Shown: positions 1 through 9,461, numbered from the stretch's first letter. The stretch: DNA of 64,000 nt from Prosthecobacter fusiformis (GCF_004364345.1 NZ_SOCA01000004.1:270722-334721), one strand, 5' to 3'. Program-made: numbers and translations. Notes: generated by a model not told the origin, from the letters alone.

Positions 1-3000
1 AAACTTGTGCTGCCTCCCGGTTGGAGCGTGGTCATTCCCAGCGCCCCTGGCGTAAAGGATCCCGCATTGGGTCCCGTCACACTCAGGGCCAGATTCTTCA
101 ACGCTGCCGTGCCCGCATTGCGAATCACAAAAGTCTGGCTCGTATTTGACACCGCCGCCAGGGCCACCGTTCCGCTGCCGTGGACCAAGGCCCTTCCTGT
201 CGGTTGCTCCACCACGATCACTGGCACCGGTGTTGTCAGACCGCTAAAGGCGATCACCGTTTCCACCATCCCTCCACTGCTGCTGTAAAACCCCCCATAC
301 GTCTTGCCTCGGGCACGTAGATGCCCGTTCGCGGGTAAAGTCAGATCGTCCAGTTGCCAGTTCGTGCTGCCCATTCTCACCGGCATTCCAGGTATATCTG
401 AAAAGGTCGTTCCACCGTCCGTGCTGACTGCGAACTTCACCTGCGAGACCTCCGGTGCCGCTCCGCTGCGCACCCAGTTCACCACCGATGTGTTCGGCGC
501 GGATAGAGTCGCCACTGCCGCCTCATTAGCCAGCCTAACTAGCAAATTGCGTCCCGTGCTGACGCCTGCCCCGTTAGCCTGGAGAGTCGTGAAATTTCCC
601 CCTGCGACTATTTTTCCATCCGCCAGCAAGGTCACCGCATGCACCGTCCCATTGGCGCGAGGGTTAAATCCAAGGTCCAGCGTTCCGTCCCCATTCACCC
701 TTGCCACATGGCTCCGCGCCGTTCCTACGGCAGCACCGTTAGCACGCAGCGTGGTGAAGTTTCCTCCGATCAAGATTTTGCCATTCGTTTGTCGCACCAC
801 ACTGAAGACCGCCTGATCAGGCCCCGGATCAAAGTCGCCATCCACCGTCCCGTCGTCATTTAGCCTGGCCAGGTAGGTTCGTGGCGTCATGGCTCCCACA
901 CCACCCGGATGCAGGGTGGTAAAGGCTCCTGCCATTAAAATTCGACCATCCCCCTGCATGGCCATGGCATACACGACCGCATTCGCCTGCGGATCGAAAG
1001 CCGTATCCAGCGTCCCATCCGCATTCACTCTCGCCATATACATCCGCGCCGTGCTCCCTTCCGCACCATTAGGTTGTAAAGAGGTGAATGCTCCCCCCAG
1101 CAGTATTTTCCCGTCTGTCTGCTCCACCACGCTAAACACAGTGCCGTTAGTCCGTGGATCAAAGTCCATGTCCACCTCCCCCTGGGCATTCACCCGCGCG
1201 ATCTTGCTGCGCGGTGTGCTGGTTACGCCGCCGTTCGGTTGCAGAGTGGTAAAGTCACCTCCTAGCAAGATCATTCCATCCGCCTGCACCGCCACACTTC
1301 GCACCACATTGTTAGGCTTCGGGTCAAAGGTGGCGTCCAGCGTCCCATCCGTATTCAGTCGTGCGATATAGTGTCTGGGAGTACTCTCCGCTGCTCCGTT
1401 CGGCTGCATGCTGGTGAAACTTCCACCCACCAGGATTTTTCCATCCTCCTGCACCGTCAGGCAGGAAATGATTCCCCCGCCAGCCTTGGGGTCAAAAGTA
1501 GCATCCAATGTCCCGTCATTATTCAGCCGTGCGATGTGGTTGCGTGGCACCCCCAGGACCGATGAGAAATTTCCCCCGATGAGCACCTTGCCATCCGCCT
1601 GCACTGCCACGGCATACACATCCGTACCCTCCAGTTCCACATCCATTTCATCCACATCTCCGGCAACTGCCGCCCCGCGTGTCACCGTTAGGGTATAAGT
1701 CTTCTGCGTCGTTTCATTCTCCGCTGTCACCATGACCGTGATCGTATTCATCCCCACGGTCAGCGGAATGTTGCTGCTCACCGCTCCAGATAGTACAGGC
1801 GCCCCGTTCACCGTTATGGTCGCATTCGGTTGCTTCAGCATTGGTGTCACGGTCAGGCTTGTATCCCCATACGGTACACTCGCCACATACGTCATCGTTC
1901 CCGCCGCAAAGGCCGGACTCAGTGTCCCGGCGCTCAGCGTCAGCCCGCTCAGGTTTGCATTTCCAGAGATCAGGCCCGTGCCCGTCACCTGGATCTCATA
2001 GGGGTTCTCATCCGCATCATTGCTAGCCAGCAGCAGCCGCGCCGTATTCGGCCCGGAGATTTCGGGGGAAAAGCGTACCGTAAAAGTGGTCTCGCCATTG
2101 GGCAATACCGGGGCCTGTGCCGGAGCACTCACCGTGAATGCCCCCGCATCCTCCCCGCTGAAAGTAATCCCCAATCCTGCCAGCGGATCCGTTCCGCTGT
2201 TCTTCACTTTGAATGTCCTCACAGTGCTTCCCGTGCCATCGCCACTGCTGGCTGCGCTGCCGAAGTCCACACTCCCCACCCCCGTCTCAATTTCCGTTCC
2301 AAAGGGATATTCCACCGCTATTTCAGCTTTGCTTTCGGTGGTGTTAAAATTCGCCACTAATTCTACCATCCCACCAGATCCGTTTTGGTAACCACCCACC
2401 GTTTTTGCCCGGGCCCTCAGTTGGCCGCTGTTAGGTAGAGAGACCCCTTGAAGCTGCCAGTTACTTCCCGTATTTCCCTCCCGTGTGGCCACCCCGCTTA
2501 ACGGGGTATAGGTCGTGCCGCTATCCTGACTCACTTCAAAAGTCACCTGGGAGACCTCCGGAGCTGCTCCGTCCCGCTCCCACCTCACCTGGGTAATATC
2601 TGGCGCGCTCAGTTCCTGCGTCACTCCATCATTCATCAGCCGGGCGAAGCGGTTGCGTGTGGTATTCACCGAGGCCCCGTTAGGCTGAAGCGTCCCGAAA
2701 GTCCCGCCGATCAAGATCTTGCCATCCGCCTGCAAGCCGACCGAATACACATCGTTGTTCGGTTTGGGATCAAACTCGGTATCCAGCGTCCCATCCCCAT
2801 TCACCCTCGCGATGCGGTTGCGCAGAGTGGACACTGCGGCCCCGTTAGGCTGGAGAGAAGAGAATAAACCACCCAGCAGGATTTGCCCGTTGGTTTGCAC
2901 AGCGATGCTAAAGACACTGTTATTCGCCCGTGGATCAAAGCCCATGTCCAGTGTCCCATCCGCATTCACGCGGGCGATCCGGCTGCGCGCCGTACTCGCC

Positions 3001-3848
3001 AGCGCACCATTCGGTTGCAGGGACGCGAATAAACCCCCCAGCAGGATCTTTCCATCCGCTTGCACCGCCACCGTATAGACGATGCCGTCCGTTTTGGGGT
3101 CAAAGTCCGCATCCAGCGTCCCGTTCGCATACACTCGGGCGATTCGGCTTCGCAGCGTTGCCTCAGCCGCCCCATTCGGTTGCAGAGATCCGAAGGCTCC
3201 TCCTAGCAGGATTTTCCCATCCTCCTGCACCACCACACTCCGCACCAGATTATTCGGTTTGGGGTCAAAGCTCGCATCCACAGTCCCGTCCGTATTCACC
3301 CTCGCCAGATAATTTCTCGGCGTACTTTCTGCTGCACCATTGGGCTGCAGAGTCGTGAAAAATCCGCCCAATAAAACCTTACCGTCCGTCTGCAACGCCA
3401 AGCTGAAAACCGTTAAATTGGCCTTGGGATCAAAGCTCGCATCCACAGTCCCGTCCACATTCAGCCGCGCCACCCGGTTGCGTTCGATTGCCCCGCCCAC
3501 TCCGTTCGGTTGAAAGCTCGTAAAATCTCCCCCCGCCAGGATTTTCCCATCCGCCTGCACCGTCACTGCATACACCCTTCCGTTTGCCTGAGGATTGAAC
3601 CCCACATCCAGCGAACCGTTCGCGTTGAGTCTAGCGATGTGGCCGCGTCCCACGCCCAAGACCGAGGTAAAATCCCCCGCCACAATCATCTTTCCATCGG
3701 CCTGCATCACCGTCGCATGCACCGTGTTTCCCACCACGCTCAAATCAAGCGTATCCAGATCTCCTGGTGCCGCCTGTACCGGGCCTGATGCCCACAGTAA
3801 TCCAGCCACCACCGCAGCCTGGAAAAGGTAAAAACAGCGCAATTTCAT
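1..3848 (-). CDS. Secreted delta-60 repeat protein with choice-of-anchor D and cadherin-like domains (3' end beyond window)
   Basis: The minus strand is open from an ATG at 3848 to the window edge, so the C-terminus is missing. The N-terminus reads MKLRCFYLFQAAVVAGLLWA, a signal peptide ending near VQA. After it come seven ~55-residue delta-60 repeats (pattern VxADGKILxGGxFT...RxNxDGTLDxxFDP; roughly 3750-2640). Next are a conserved linker (NWQL...LRARxxT), an ASPM/Hydin-like choice-of-anchor D domain (about 2400-1990) and a cadherin-like beta-sandwich (about 1980-1680). The same order then restarts: seven more repeats (about 1640-560), the linker, and the start of a second anchor-D domain at the edge. 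Delta-60 repeats are predicted beta-propeller blades of secreted proteins, so a cell-surface or exported role is inferred. An in-frame ATG at 3860 with AGGA four bases upstream is an alternative start. The family call is confident, the function is unknown. Confidence 0.88.
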   Translation of the reverse strand, partial: MKLRCFYLFQAAVVAGLLWASGPVQAAPGDLDTLDLSVVGNTVHATVMQADGKMIVAGDFTSVLGVGRGHIARLNANGSLDVGFNPQANGRVYAVTVQADGKILAGGDFTSFQPNGVGGAIERNRVARLNVDGTVDASFDPKANLTVFSLALQTDGKVLLGGFFTTLQPNGAAESTPRNYLARVNTDGTVDASFDPKPNNLVRSVVVQEDGKILLGGAFGSLQPNGAAEATLRSRIARVYANGTLDADFDPKTDGIVYTVAVQADGKILLGGLFASLQPNGALASTARSRIARVNADGTLDMGFDPRANNSVFSIAVQTNGQILLGGLFSSLQPNGAAVSTLRNRIARVNGDGTLDTEFDPKPNNDVYSVGLQADGKILIGGTFGTLQPNGASVNTTRNRFARLMNDGVTQELSAPDITQVRWERDGAAPEVSQVTFEVSQDSGTTYTPLSGVATREGNTGSNWQLQGVSLPNSGQLRARAKTVGGYQNGSGGMVELVANFNTTESKAEIAVEYPFGTEIETGVGSVDFGSAASSGDGTGSTVRTFKVKNSGTDPLAGLGITFSGEDAGAFTVSAPAQAPVLPNGETTFTVRFSPEISGPNTARLLLASNDADENPYEIQVTGTGLISGNANLSGLTLSAGTLSPAFAAGTMTYVASVPYGDTSLTVTPMLKQPNATITVNGAPVLSGAVSSNIPLTVGMNTITVMVTAENETTQKTYTLTVTRGAAVAGDVDEMDVELEGTDVYAVAVQADGKVLIGGNFSSVLGVPRNHIARLNNDGTLDATFDPKAGGGIISCLTVQEDGKILVGGSFTSMQPNGAAESTPRHYIARLNTDGTLDATFDPKPNNVVRSVAVQADGMILLGGDFTTLQPNGGVTSTPRSKIARVNAQGEVDMDFDPRTNGTVFSVVEQTDGKILLGGAFTSLQPNGAEGSTARMYMARVNADGTLDTAFDPQANAVVYAMAMQGDGRILMAGAFTTLHPGGVGAMTPRTYLARLNDDGTVDGDFDPGPDQAVFSVVRQTNGKILIGGNFTTLRANGAAVGTARSHVARVNGDGTLDLGFNPRANGTVHAVTLLADGKIVAGGNFTTLQANGAGVSTGRNLLVRLANEAAVATLSAPNTSVVNWVRSGAAPEVSQVKFAVSTDGGTTFSDIPGMPVRMGSTNWQLDDLTLPANGHLRARGKTYGGFYSSSGGMVETVIAFSGLTTPVPVIVVEQPTGRALVHGSGTVALAAVSNTSQTFVIRNAGTAALKNLALSVTGPNAGSFTPGALGMTTLQPGGSTS

Positions 3849-3910
3849 AAAACACCACATTGATTCCTAAAAATAATATTATTCGTAAAAATAATAAAGC
3901 TAAATTTAGA
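3849..3910 (-). promoter_or_regulatory. AT-rich upstream region of the delta-60 gene
   Basis: This short stretch is much richer in A/T than its surroundings. On the minus strand it contains TTTATTATT and the palindrome AATAATATTATT just upstream of an AGGA and the candidate starts at 3860 and 3848. It is the likely promoter and 5' UTR of the delta-60 gene. No convincing -35/-10 pair could be fixed. Confidence 0.35.
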
Positions 3911-4008
3911 CATTGTTCATGCTAATTTGGGCATGGCGTCTCCCTCCACCCCACGCCCGCCAAGATCTTCGATTTCATGATCCAGCCCTGACCGCCAGGC
4001 CCAAGGAG

Positions 4009-4027
4009 TCGGGGCGTCTCGCCCCGA
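4009..4027 (-). terminator. Hairpin downstream of the CHAD gene
   Basis: TCGGGGCG and CGCCCCGA form a perfect 8-bp stem with a TCT loop. It lies just past the 3' end of the minus-strand CHAD gene and before the delta-60 promoter. There is no U-tract, so a Rho-independent terminator is only possible; it may be a 3'-end stabilising hairpin. Confidence 0.35.
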
Positions 4028-4094
4028 TATCGTCCGCTCTAATACGCCCGCAGCTCCCTAATCCCTCGTTCCTCCCGCCAATCATTTCCCCCAA

Positions 4095-4895
4095 TCACCT
4101 CCTCATTCGCCCAAACTTGCTCGCAGGACGTTGATACACCTTCTCCCCCAGCTCCAGAGCTTGGGGGCGCACCTTGTCTCGGTTGGCTTTGATCACCCTC
4201 TTCCACGCCCGGTCCGGGCTGGGCGTCTGAGTTGCTTCTTCCAAAAGCGCCAGATCCTGCTCCCGGCCCAGCAGTCTTCCCAGGTCGCGGCTGCGCTCCA
4301 GTCTCTTCTGGACGTGAGGCAGATATTCCTCCAGGGCTCCGGTCTGATGATGCAGCACCTTCACTCGCTTGCGCCACTGGTGAAACGCCTCCGGGTCCTG
4401 GGTTTCTTCCGCCTCTCTCATCAGTCGCCGTCCTGTCCGATAGCTGGCCTCAAAGTTCTCCTGGATATCCTCCCAGCTGAGCTTTTCAAATGACTGTGCG
4501 GACAGATCTTTTTGCAACCGGGTCATCAAGGTCTTGATCTGTCGCATCCGTGGTTTCTCCAGGGGCAGGGGAGTCTCGGGCAAGCGCAGACCTTGTTTCC
4601 GCCCCAGTTCCCCCGCCAGCTTTTGCAGCACCATGGCATCCCGCTGATCACCCCCGGCATTCTTGACCGCCTTGATCTCAGCCCTCAGTTTTTCCCGCCG
4701 TTTCTTGCCCATCGCTCCACGGCTCAGTCTCAGCAGGGCCTCCATTTTTTTCATCCGCACTCGCAGTTGGTGCAGTGCCTCTTCCGGGTGGTCTTGCAGA
4801 TCATTCACGGACATCTCTGCCTGCTCAGCTAAAAGCAATAACCGTCCTCTCAGCCACTCTCCGGCTGATGGTGGCTCGCTGGCGACCTTTCCCAT
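4095..4895 (-). CDS. CHAD domain protein
   Basis: This 266-residue, mostly helical, highly charged protein carries two CHAD-type half-repeats. The first has HQLRVRMKKMEALLRL (about residues 43-58), the second FHQWRKRVKVLHHQ (about 174-187). The pattern is the conserved His followed by a basic helix that defines CHAD. Characterised CHAD proteins bind inorganic polyphosphate through these basic surfaces, so polyphosphate binding in the cytoplasm is the best inference. No CYTH domain is fused and none is visible nearby. The ATG at 4895 was chosen; an in-frame TTG at 4907 would add four residues. No clear ribosome binding site helps decide. Confidence 0.8.
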   Translation of the reverse strand: MGKVASEPPSAGEWLRGRLLLLAEQAEMSVNDLQDHPEEALHQLRVRMKKMEALLRLSRGAMGKKRREKLRAEIKAVKNAGGDQRDAMVLQKLAGELGRKQGLRLPETPLPLEKPRMRQIKTLMTRLQKDLSAQSFEKLSWEDIQENFEASYRTGRRLMREAEETQDPEAFHQWRKRVKVLHHQTGALEEYLPHVQKRLERSRDLGRLLGREQDLALLEEATQTPSPDRAWKRVIKANRDKVRPQALELGEKVYQRPASKFGRMRR

Positions 4896-5089
4896 ACTCA
4901 AAATCAAGAGAATCTCACGGTGATGGCAAGTGACAAATGTCCTTCGGTCTCCGCTAACGACTGAACTTTTTTCGCCACTTGGCGCAAGTCCGGTCGGTAC
5001 TTCCTTGTATCGCTGGCCCCGCCTCCGAACTTGTTCCCCTTTATATCATGTCTCGATTTCCTATAAACTTCTGGCCTGTTCATCCCCAT

Positions 5090-5245
5090 CGGCAAGGGAG
5101 GGAAATTCCCCAAACTTTCCCCAAATCCCCAGATGGGGAAACAAATCCCCATGGAATCCCCATCGCAACACATTGGTTTTGAACGATTTGTTGCCCAAAA
5201 TCCCCACATGGGGAAAAATTGAAATTCATCCCCATCCCCACGCTT
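5090..5245. repeat. Cluster of G4/C4 tracts and palindromes in a 466-bp gene-free interval
   Basis: The interval 4896-5361 has no convincing gene. Its centre holds about a dozen CCCC or GGGG tracts. These include two near-identical palindromes, TCCCCAGATGGGGA (about 5127-5140) and TCCCCACATGGGGA (about 5203-5216), and several copies of AATCCCCA. On the minus strand four G4 runs fall within about 50 nt, enough for a potential G-quadruplex. It lies upstream of the aminotransferase gene at 5362 and of the CHAD gene on the other strand, so a regulatory role for either is possible. Short ORFs here are repetitive and have no recognisable homology. Confidence 0.5.
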
Positions 5246-5361
5246 TTCCTCGGTTTTGGGAATCTCTGCTGACTCCTTTGTATCCGCAGTTGCACGCGGG
5301 CGCGTTGCTTCTACGTTCGCAGCCCATTTTCATTGGCCTGCCGCAGGCCTAACCCAACCCC

Positions 5362-6441
5362 ATGAGCACCCACGTCAAACTCTACATCCCTGGTCCTGTC
5401 GAAGTTAGCCCCGCCACCTTTGCGGCCATGTCCCAGCCGATGATGGGTCATCGTGGCAAGGGATTCCAGGATCTGTATGCCGAGATCCAGCCCATGCTGC
5501 AGACTCTCTTTGGTACCAAGCAGCAGGTGTTCTTGAGCACCTCTTCTGCCTGGGGCGTCATGGAAGGATCCATTCGTAACTTGGTCAAAAAGAAAGTCCT
5601 GAACTGCTGCAATGGTGCCTTTTCGGACAAATGGCTGGATGTCTCCAAGCGCTGCGGCAAACAGGCTGAAGCTTATCAGGTCGAGTGGGGCCAGCCCATC
5701 CTGCCAGAGGAAATTGACAAGCGTCTTGCCACCGGTGAATTCGACGCCGTCACCTTCATCCACAATGAAACGTCCACGGGCGTCCTCAGCCCCCTGACGG
5801 AAATCGCCGCGCTGAAGAAAAAGTATCCAGACGTGATGTTCATCACGGATTCCGTTTCAGGCTTCACCACTTTGCCGGTGAATTTCGACGAACTCGGCAT
5901 TGATGTCCTCCTCACCGGCAGCCAGAAAGCTTTTGCCCTGCCTCCTGGTCTGGCGCTCTTCACTGCTTCCGAAGCCGCCATGGCCCGTGCAGCCACCATT
6001 GAAGATCGCGGTTACTATTTTGACTTCATCGAGTTCAAAGCCAATGGCGAAAAGAGCATGACGCCGAGCACCCCGTGCATCAGCCTCATCTACGGTCTGC
6101 GCCACCAGCTCAAGGCCATGTTTGCTGAAGGTCTGGAAAACCGTTATGCCCGCCATGCCCGCCTCAACGGCATGGTCCATGAATGGGTGCGCAAAAACGG
6201 CTTCGAATTTTTTGCTCCTGAAGGCTACCGTTCCAAGTCACTGACCTGCGTCGCCAACAATCGCGAGATTGATGTCGCTGCATTCATCGGCCTCCTCAAA
6301 AAGAATCACAGCCTCATCATTGATGGCGGTTACGGAAAGCTGAAGGGCAAGACCTTCCGCATCTCCAACATGGGTGACGAAACCGATGAAACCATCGGTG
6401 CCGTCATCGCCGCACTCGACGACAGCTTGGCCAAACTTTAA
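5362..6441 (+). CDS. Class V aminotransferase (alanine/serine-glyoxylate or phosphoserine type)
   Basis: The 359-residue protein is a full-length fold-type I, class V PLP enzyme. The N-terminal YIPGPVEVSP and MMGHRGKGF are typical of the alanine-glyoxylate/serine aminotransferase group. TDSVSG (Asp163) fits the PLP-ring contact, and GSQKAFALPPG carries the Schiff-base Lys189. Related enzymes act as serine-pyruvate or alanine-glyoxylate aminotransferase, and in some lineages replace SerC in serine biosynthesis. The sequence alone does not fix the substrate, and no serA or serB is adjacent. The ATG at 5362 follows the G/C-tract region and starts the first conserved segment. Confidence 0.85.
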   Translation: MSTHVKLYIPGPVEVSPATFAAMSQPMMGHRGKGFQDLYAEIQPMLQTLFGTKQQVFLSTSSAWGVMEGSIRNLVKKKVLNCCNGAFSDKWLDVSKRCGKQAEAYQVEWGQPILPEEIDKRLATGEFDAVTFIHNETSTGVLSPLTEIAALKKKYPDVMFITDSVSGFTTLPVNFDELGIDVLLTGSQKAFALPPGLALFTASEAAMARAATIEDRGYYFDFIEFKANGEKSMTPSTPCISLIYGLRHQLKAMFAEGLENRYARHARLNGMVHEWVRKNGFEFFAPEGYRSKSLTCVANNREIDVAAFIGLLKKNHSLIIDGGYGKLKGKTFRISNMGDETDETIGAVIAALDDSLAKL

Positions 6442-6520
6442 CAGACAATTTGCCTGAGCTGGCGGTGGACCAAGTCCTGGACACCCCGCCGCCCGCTCCA
6501 GATTTCACCGCCCTCTCCTT

Positions 6521-6808
6521 ATGTTCCGCCCGCCAGGTCAATGTCCCGCCTGTGGCGAGTGGGTGCCACGCGGAGCTGTTGCGTGCGATGACTGCGGAGC
6601 CTGTGACCGGTCCGGCTGGAAAAGTGAGCGGGCGGTTTATGACGGCCTCGATCTGCCGGATGAGGACTTCGATTACAACGAGTTTGTCGAGCGTGAGTTT
6701 GGCCAAGAAAAAACTGGCCCCAGAGTTTCTCGGGAAATCTTCTGGCGCTGGGTCGCCGCCATTGTTCTGGCCGTGATGATCCTCGGTTATATCATGTCCG
6801 CTTTTTGA
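6521..6808 (+). CDS. Small zinc-ribbon protein with C-terminal membrane anchor
   Basis: The 95-residue product starts with a four-cysteine ribbon (CPACGEWVP...CDDCG, residues 8-29). An acidic middle follows, with DxDxxE-rich residues 40-65, and then one predicted transmembrane helix (about 73-93). It ends three bases before lpxI, so the two genes are almost certainly co-transcribed. The ribbon would face the cytoplasm if the helix is a tail anchor. The function is unknown. The start codon lacks a clear Shine-Dalgarno sequence, but the ribbon sits at the extreme N-terminus, which supports this start. Confidence 0.7.
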   Translation: MFRPPGQCPACGEWVPRGAVACDDCGACDRSGWKSERAVYDGLDLPDEDFDYNEFVEREFGQEKTGPRVSREIFWRWVAAIVLAVMILGYIMSAF

Positions 6809-6811
6809 TCC

Positions 6812-7624
6812 ATGTCCCCAGATCTCTCCACCATCGCCCTCATCGCCGGGAACGGCATCTATCCCGAGACCTTTGTCAAGGCAGCCCGCAGGGCAGGGGT
6901 GCAGAAGCTGGTGGTCGCCGCTTTTATCAATGAAACCAAACCGGAACTGGCGGACATGGTGGACGCCATCGAATGGTTCCGTGTCGGCCAGCTTAGCAAG
7001 ATGATCGCCTTTTTTGTTAGGCAGGGTGTGAAGCAGACCGTGATGGTCGGGCAGATCGCTCCCAAAAATCTCTTCGATCTCCGTCCCGATCTTCGTCTCT
7101 TGATGATGCTCGCCCGGCTGAAGCAGAGGAACGCCGAAACCCTCTTTGGTGCCATCAGTGATGAAATGGCCAAGGACGGCATCACTCTCCTGCCTGCCAC
7201 CACGTTTCTGGAAGACCTCATGCCGGCGCGTGGTCCGGTCGCAGGACCGGCCATTAAAAAACGCCGCTGGGAAGATGCAGATTATGGTTTCACCATTGCC
7301 AAGGAAAGCAGCCGCCTGGACATCGGCCAGACCGTGGTGGTGAAAAACGGTACCGTCCTCGCCGTCGAAGCCTTTGAAGGCACCAACGAAGCCGTGAAGC
7401 GCGGCGGTGCCATGGGCCGTGGCGGTGCCACCATGGTGAAGGTGGCCAAGCCTAACCAGGATATGCGTTTTGATGTCCCGGTCATCGGCCCAGATACCAT
7501 TCGCACCGCAGCCGAGGCCGGCGTGGATCTAATTGCTGTGGAAGCAGGTAAAACCTTGTTGTTAGGCCTTGATGAATTGCGCCTGGAATGCCAGCAAAGA
7601 AAGGTTTCCGTCATTGCCCTTTAA
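6812..7624 (+). CDS. lpxI: UDP-2,3-diacylglucosamine pyrophosphatase LpxI
   Basis: The 270-residue protein matches the LpxI (DUF1009) family over its whole length. The N-terminal domain opens with IALIAGNGIYPETF. The catalytic C-terminal domain has GPVAGPAIKKRRWEDADYGF, then DIGQTVVVKNG, EAFEGTNEAVKRGG, and the late segments FDVPVIGPDTI and IAVEAGKTLLL. LpxI hydrolyses UDP-2,3-diacylglucosamine to lipid X and UMP in lipid A synthesis, replacing LpxH in many non-gammaproteobacteria. Its presence implies a lipid A-bearing outer membrane. It is coupled to the zinc-ribbon gene three bases upstream. Confidence 0.92.
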   Translation: MSPDLSTIALIAGNGIYPETFVKAARRAGVQKLVVAAFINETKPELADMVDAIEWFRVGQLSKMIAFFVRQGVKQTVMVGQIAPKNLFDLRPDLRLLMMLARLKQRNAETLFGAISDEMAKDGITLLPATTFLEDLMPARGPVAGPAIKKRRWEDADYGFTIAKESSRLDIGQTVVVKNGTVLAVEAFEGTNEAVKRGGAMGRGGATMVKVAKPNQDMRFDVPVIGPDTIRTAAEAGVDLIAVEAGKTLLLGLDELRLECQQRKVSVIAL

Positions 7625-7772
7625 TACCGTTTTACCCATAGGAAAGCCTGCCCCCTTGGCAGAATTTTCTAAAAAGAGCGGTAAAGTCTTGATTTATCAG
7701 TGCGATTTCGGAAAAAATGAGCGCTTCCCGCTGAGGCGGGTCTAAAAACGAGTTCTCCAAAACCAACCCTAT

Positions 7773-9416
7773 ATGTTACTCACAGCCCTTAAAGTTAAAC
7801 TTGCTGCCATGGTCGCCGTCGCCGGTATTGATACCGCCGAGATGTCGAACGTGAGTCCAGCTCTGGAATCCGTGCTGACCCAGCTCGCAGCCGATCAAAA
7901 GTCCGCCTCCGAACAGCCTGGAAAAGGCCCAGATGTCAACGCATCCTTCAATGCTGCTCTCGCCAAGGTCAAGGAACTCGCCCAAAACGGAGACAAGGAT
8001 GCTCAATACGCGCTGGGTCACTGGGGCGTGCTCAGCAACAGCAACGTCAATGAGATCATTGAACTCTTCCGCAAAGCCGCAGCCCAGGGACAGACCCTCG
8101 CTAAAGTGGAGCTCGCCCAGGTCCTCCTCCAGGCATTCCCTCAGGATCAGGAGCGCGTCCTCGAAGCTGTCAAGCTGATCCAGGAAGCTGAAGCCGCAGG
8201 CAACAAAGTCGCCCGCCGTCTTCTGGCTAACCTTCACATCGCCGGCGTCGGTGGTGTGGAAAAGAGCGTCGATAAAGCCAAGGCTCTCCTTGAAAAAGGC
8301 AGCGCTGAAGGTGACGGCGAATCCACCCTCGGCCTCAGCCAGCTTTATGCAGCCGGCGTTCCCGGACTGCCTAAGGACGAGCAGAAGTCCCTCGATTATC
8401 TCATCGAAGCCACCAAGCAGAAAAACGCTGTGGCCATGAGCACCTATGCCGCACGTCTTTTTGATGGCGATCCAGCCGTCGAAGGCAGCAAGCAGCTCGT
8501 GAAGAAAGACCCTGCCACAGCTTTGAAGATGTTTGAAGATGCAGCCGCCACCGGCTTTGCTGCTGCCAACCGTCTCCTCGGTGCCATTTATGAAAATGGT
8601 CTCGGTGGTCAGACCAAGGACCTCAAGAAGGCTGTCGAATACTATACCAAGGCCGCTAACGCCAACGATGCCCAGGCTCTCTTCCGTCTCGGCAACTACT
8701 TCGAATCCGGCCTTAACGAAGGCGAAGGCGACAAGGCTGTCTCCGTCGTCCAGCAGAACGCCAAGAGCGCTCTGGACCTCTACCGCCTCGCAGCCCAGAA
8801 CGGTTCTGCGGAAGCTTTCTACAACGTCGGTGTCTATTATGAAACCGGCACTGTCGTGGACAAGGATCCTGCCAAGGCCTTCACCTTCCATCTGCGCGCT
8901 GCTAACTCCGGTCTTGCCCAGGCCCAACATCGTCTGGCCGGTCTTTACCAGAATGGTACCGGTGTAGCTCAGGACGTCGTTGCCGCCATGGGGTGGTATC
9001 AGCGCGCTGCTGCTCAGAACTTCGCTGCCAGCCAGGTCGCTCTTGGCCAGATGTATGAAATCGGTGCCGGTGGTGCTGCCAATCCTGCCGCTGCTGCACA
9101 GGAATACACCAATGCTGCCGAGCAGGGTGCCCCCCTCGCTATGGTCCGCCTTGCAAGTCTGTATGAGCGTGGTCTTGGCACTGCCAAGAATGAGCCTGAC
9201 CTCGCCCGCGCACTGGCTTATGCCAAGCTCGCTGCTGATGCTTCCGGCAACGCCGAAGTCGCCGTCAAATACCGCGATGAACTTCAGGCTAAGATGACCG
9301 CTGCTCAGATTGCTGAAGCAACGAAAATCTATGACAGCAAGAAAGCTTCCGCGCCTGCTGCCAGCGCTACACCTGCCGCTCCAGCGAAGCCTGCAACACC
9401 TGCTAAAAAGAAATAA
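7773..9416 (+). CDS. Sel1-repeat (TPR-like) protein
   Basis: The 547-residue protein is built of about eleven Sel1-like repeats of 36-40 residues (pattern A...LG.(L/M)YE.G.G....D..KA...Y.KAA), spanning roughly residues 70-500. The C-terminal ~25 residues are an Ala/Pro/Lys low-complexity tail. The first 20 residues (MLLTALKVKLAAMVAVAG) are mildly hydrophobic and could be a weak signal or anchor, but no clean cleavage site is seen. Sel1 repeats act as protein-interaction scaffolds. A strong terminator follows, so this is probably a single-gene unit, separated from lpxI by 148 bp. Confidence 0.85.
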   Translation: MLLTALKVKLAAMVAVAGIDTAEMSNVSPALESVLTQLAADQKSASEQPGKGPDVNASFNAALAKVKELAQNGDKDAQYALGHWGVLSNSNVNEIIELFRKAAAQGQTLAKVELAQVLLQAFPQDQERVLEAVKLIQEAEAAGNKVARRLLANLHIAGVGGVEKSVDKAKALLEKGSAEGDGESTLGLSQLYAAGVPGLPKDEQKSLDYLIEATKQKNAVAMSTYAARLFDGDPAVEGSKQLVKKDPATALKMFEDAAATGFAAANRLLGAIYENGLGGQTKDLKKAVEYYTKAANANDAQALFRLGNYFESGLNEGEGDKAVSVVQQNAKSALDLYRLAAQNGSAEAFYNVGVYYETGTVVDKDPAKAFTFHLRAANSGLAQAQHRLAGLYQNGTGVAQDVVAAMGWYQRAAAQNFAASQVALGQMYEIGAGGAANPAAAAQEYTNAAEQGAPLAMVRLASLYERGLGTAKNEPDLARALAYAKLAADASGNAEVAVKYRDELQAKMTAAQIAEATKIYDSKKASAPAASATPAAPAKPATPAKKK

Positions 9417-9461
9417 AAAAGAGCAAAAATGACTTGCCTTAACTAGCCCAGCCGCTAGACT

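Noticed and set aside
4904..5209. 101-codon minus-strand frame across the G/C-tract cluster
   Set aside because: Its sequence mostly reflects the repeats, and it lacks homology and a ribosome binding site.
7776..8930. 384-codon minus-strand frame
   Set aside because: Antisense of the Sel1 repeats; Leu/Gly/Phe-rich and without homology.
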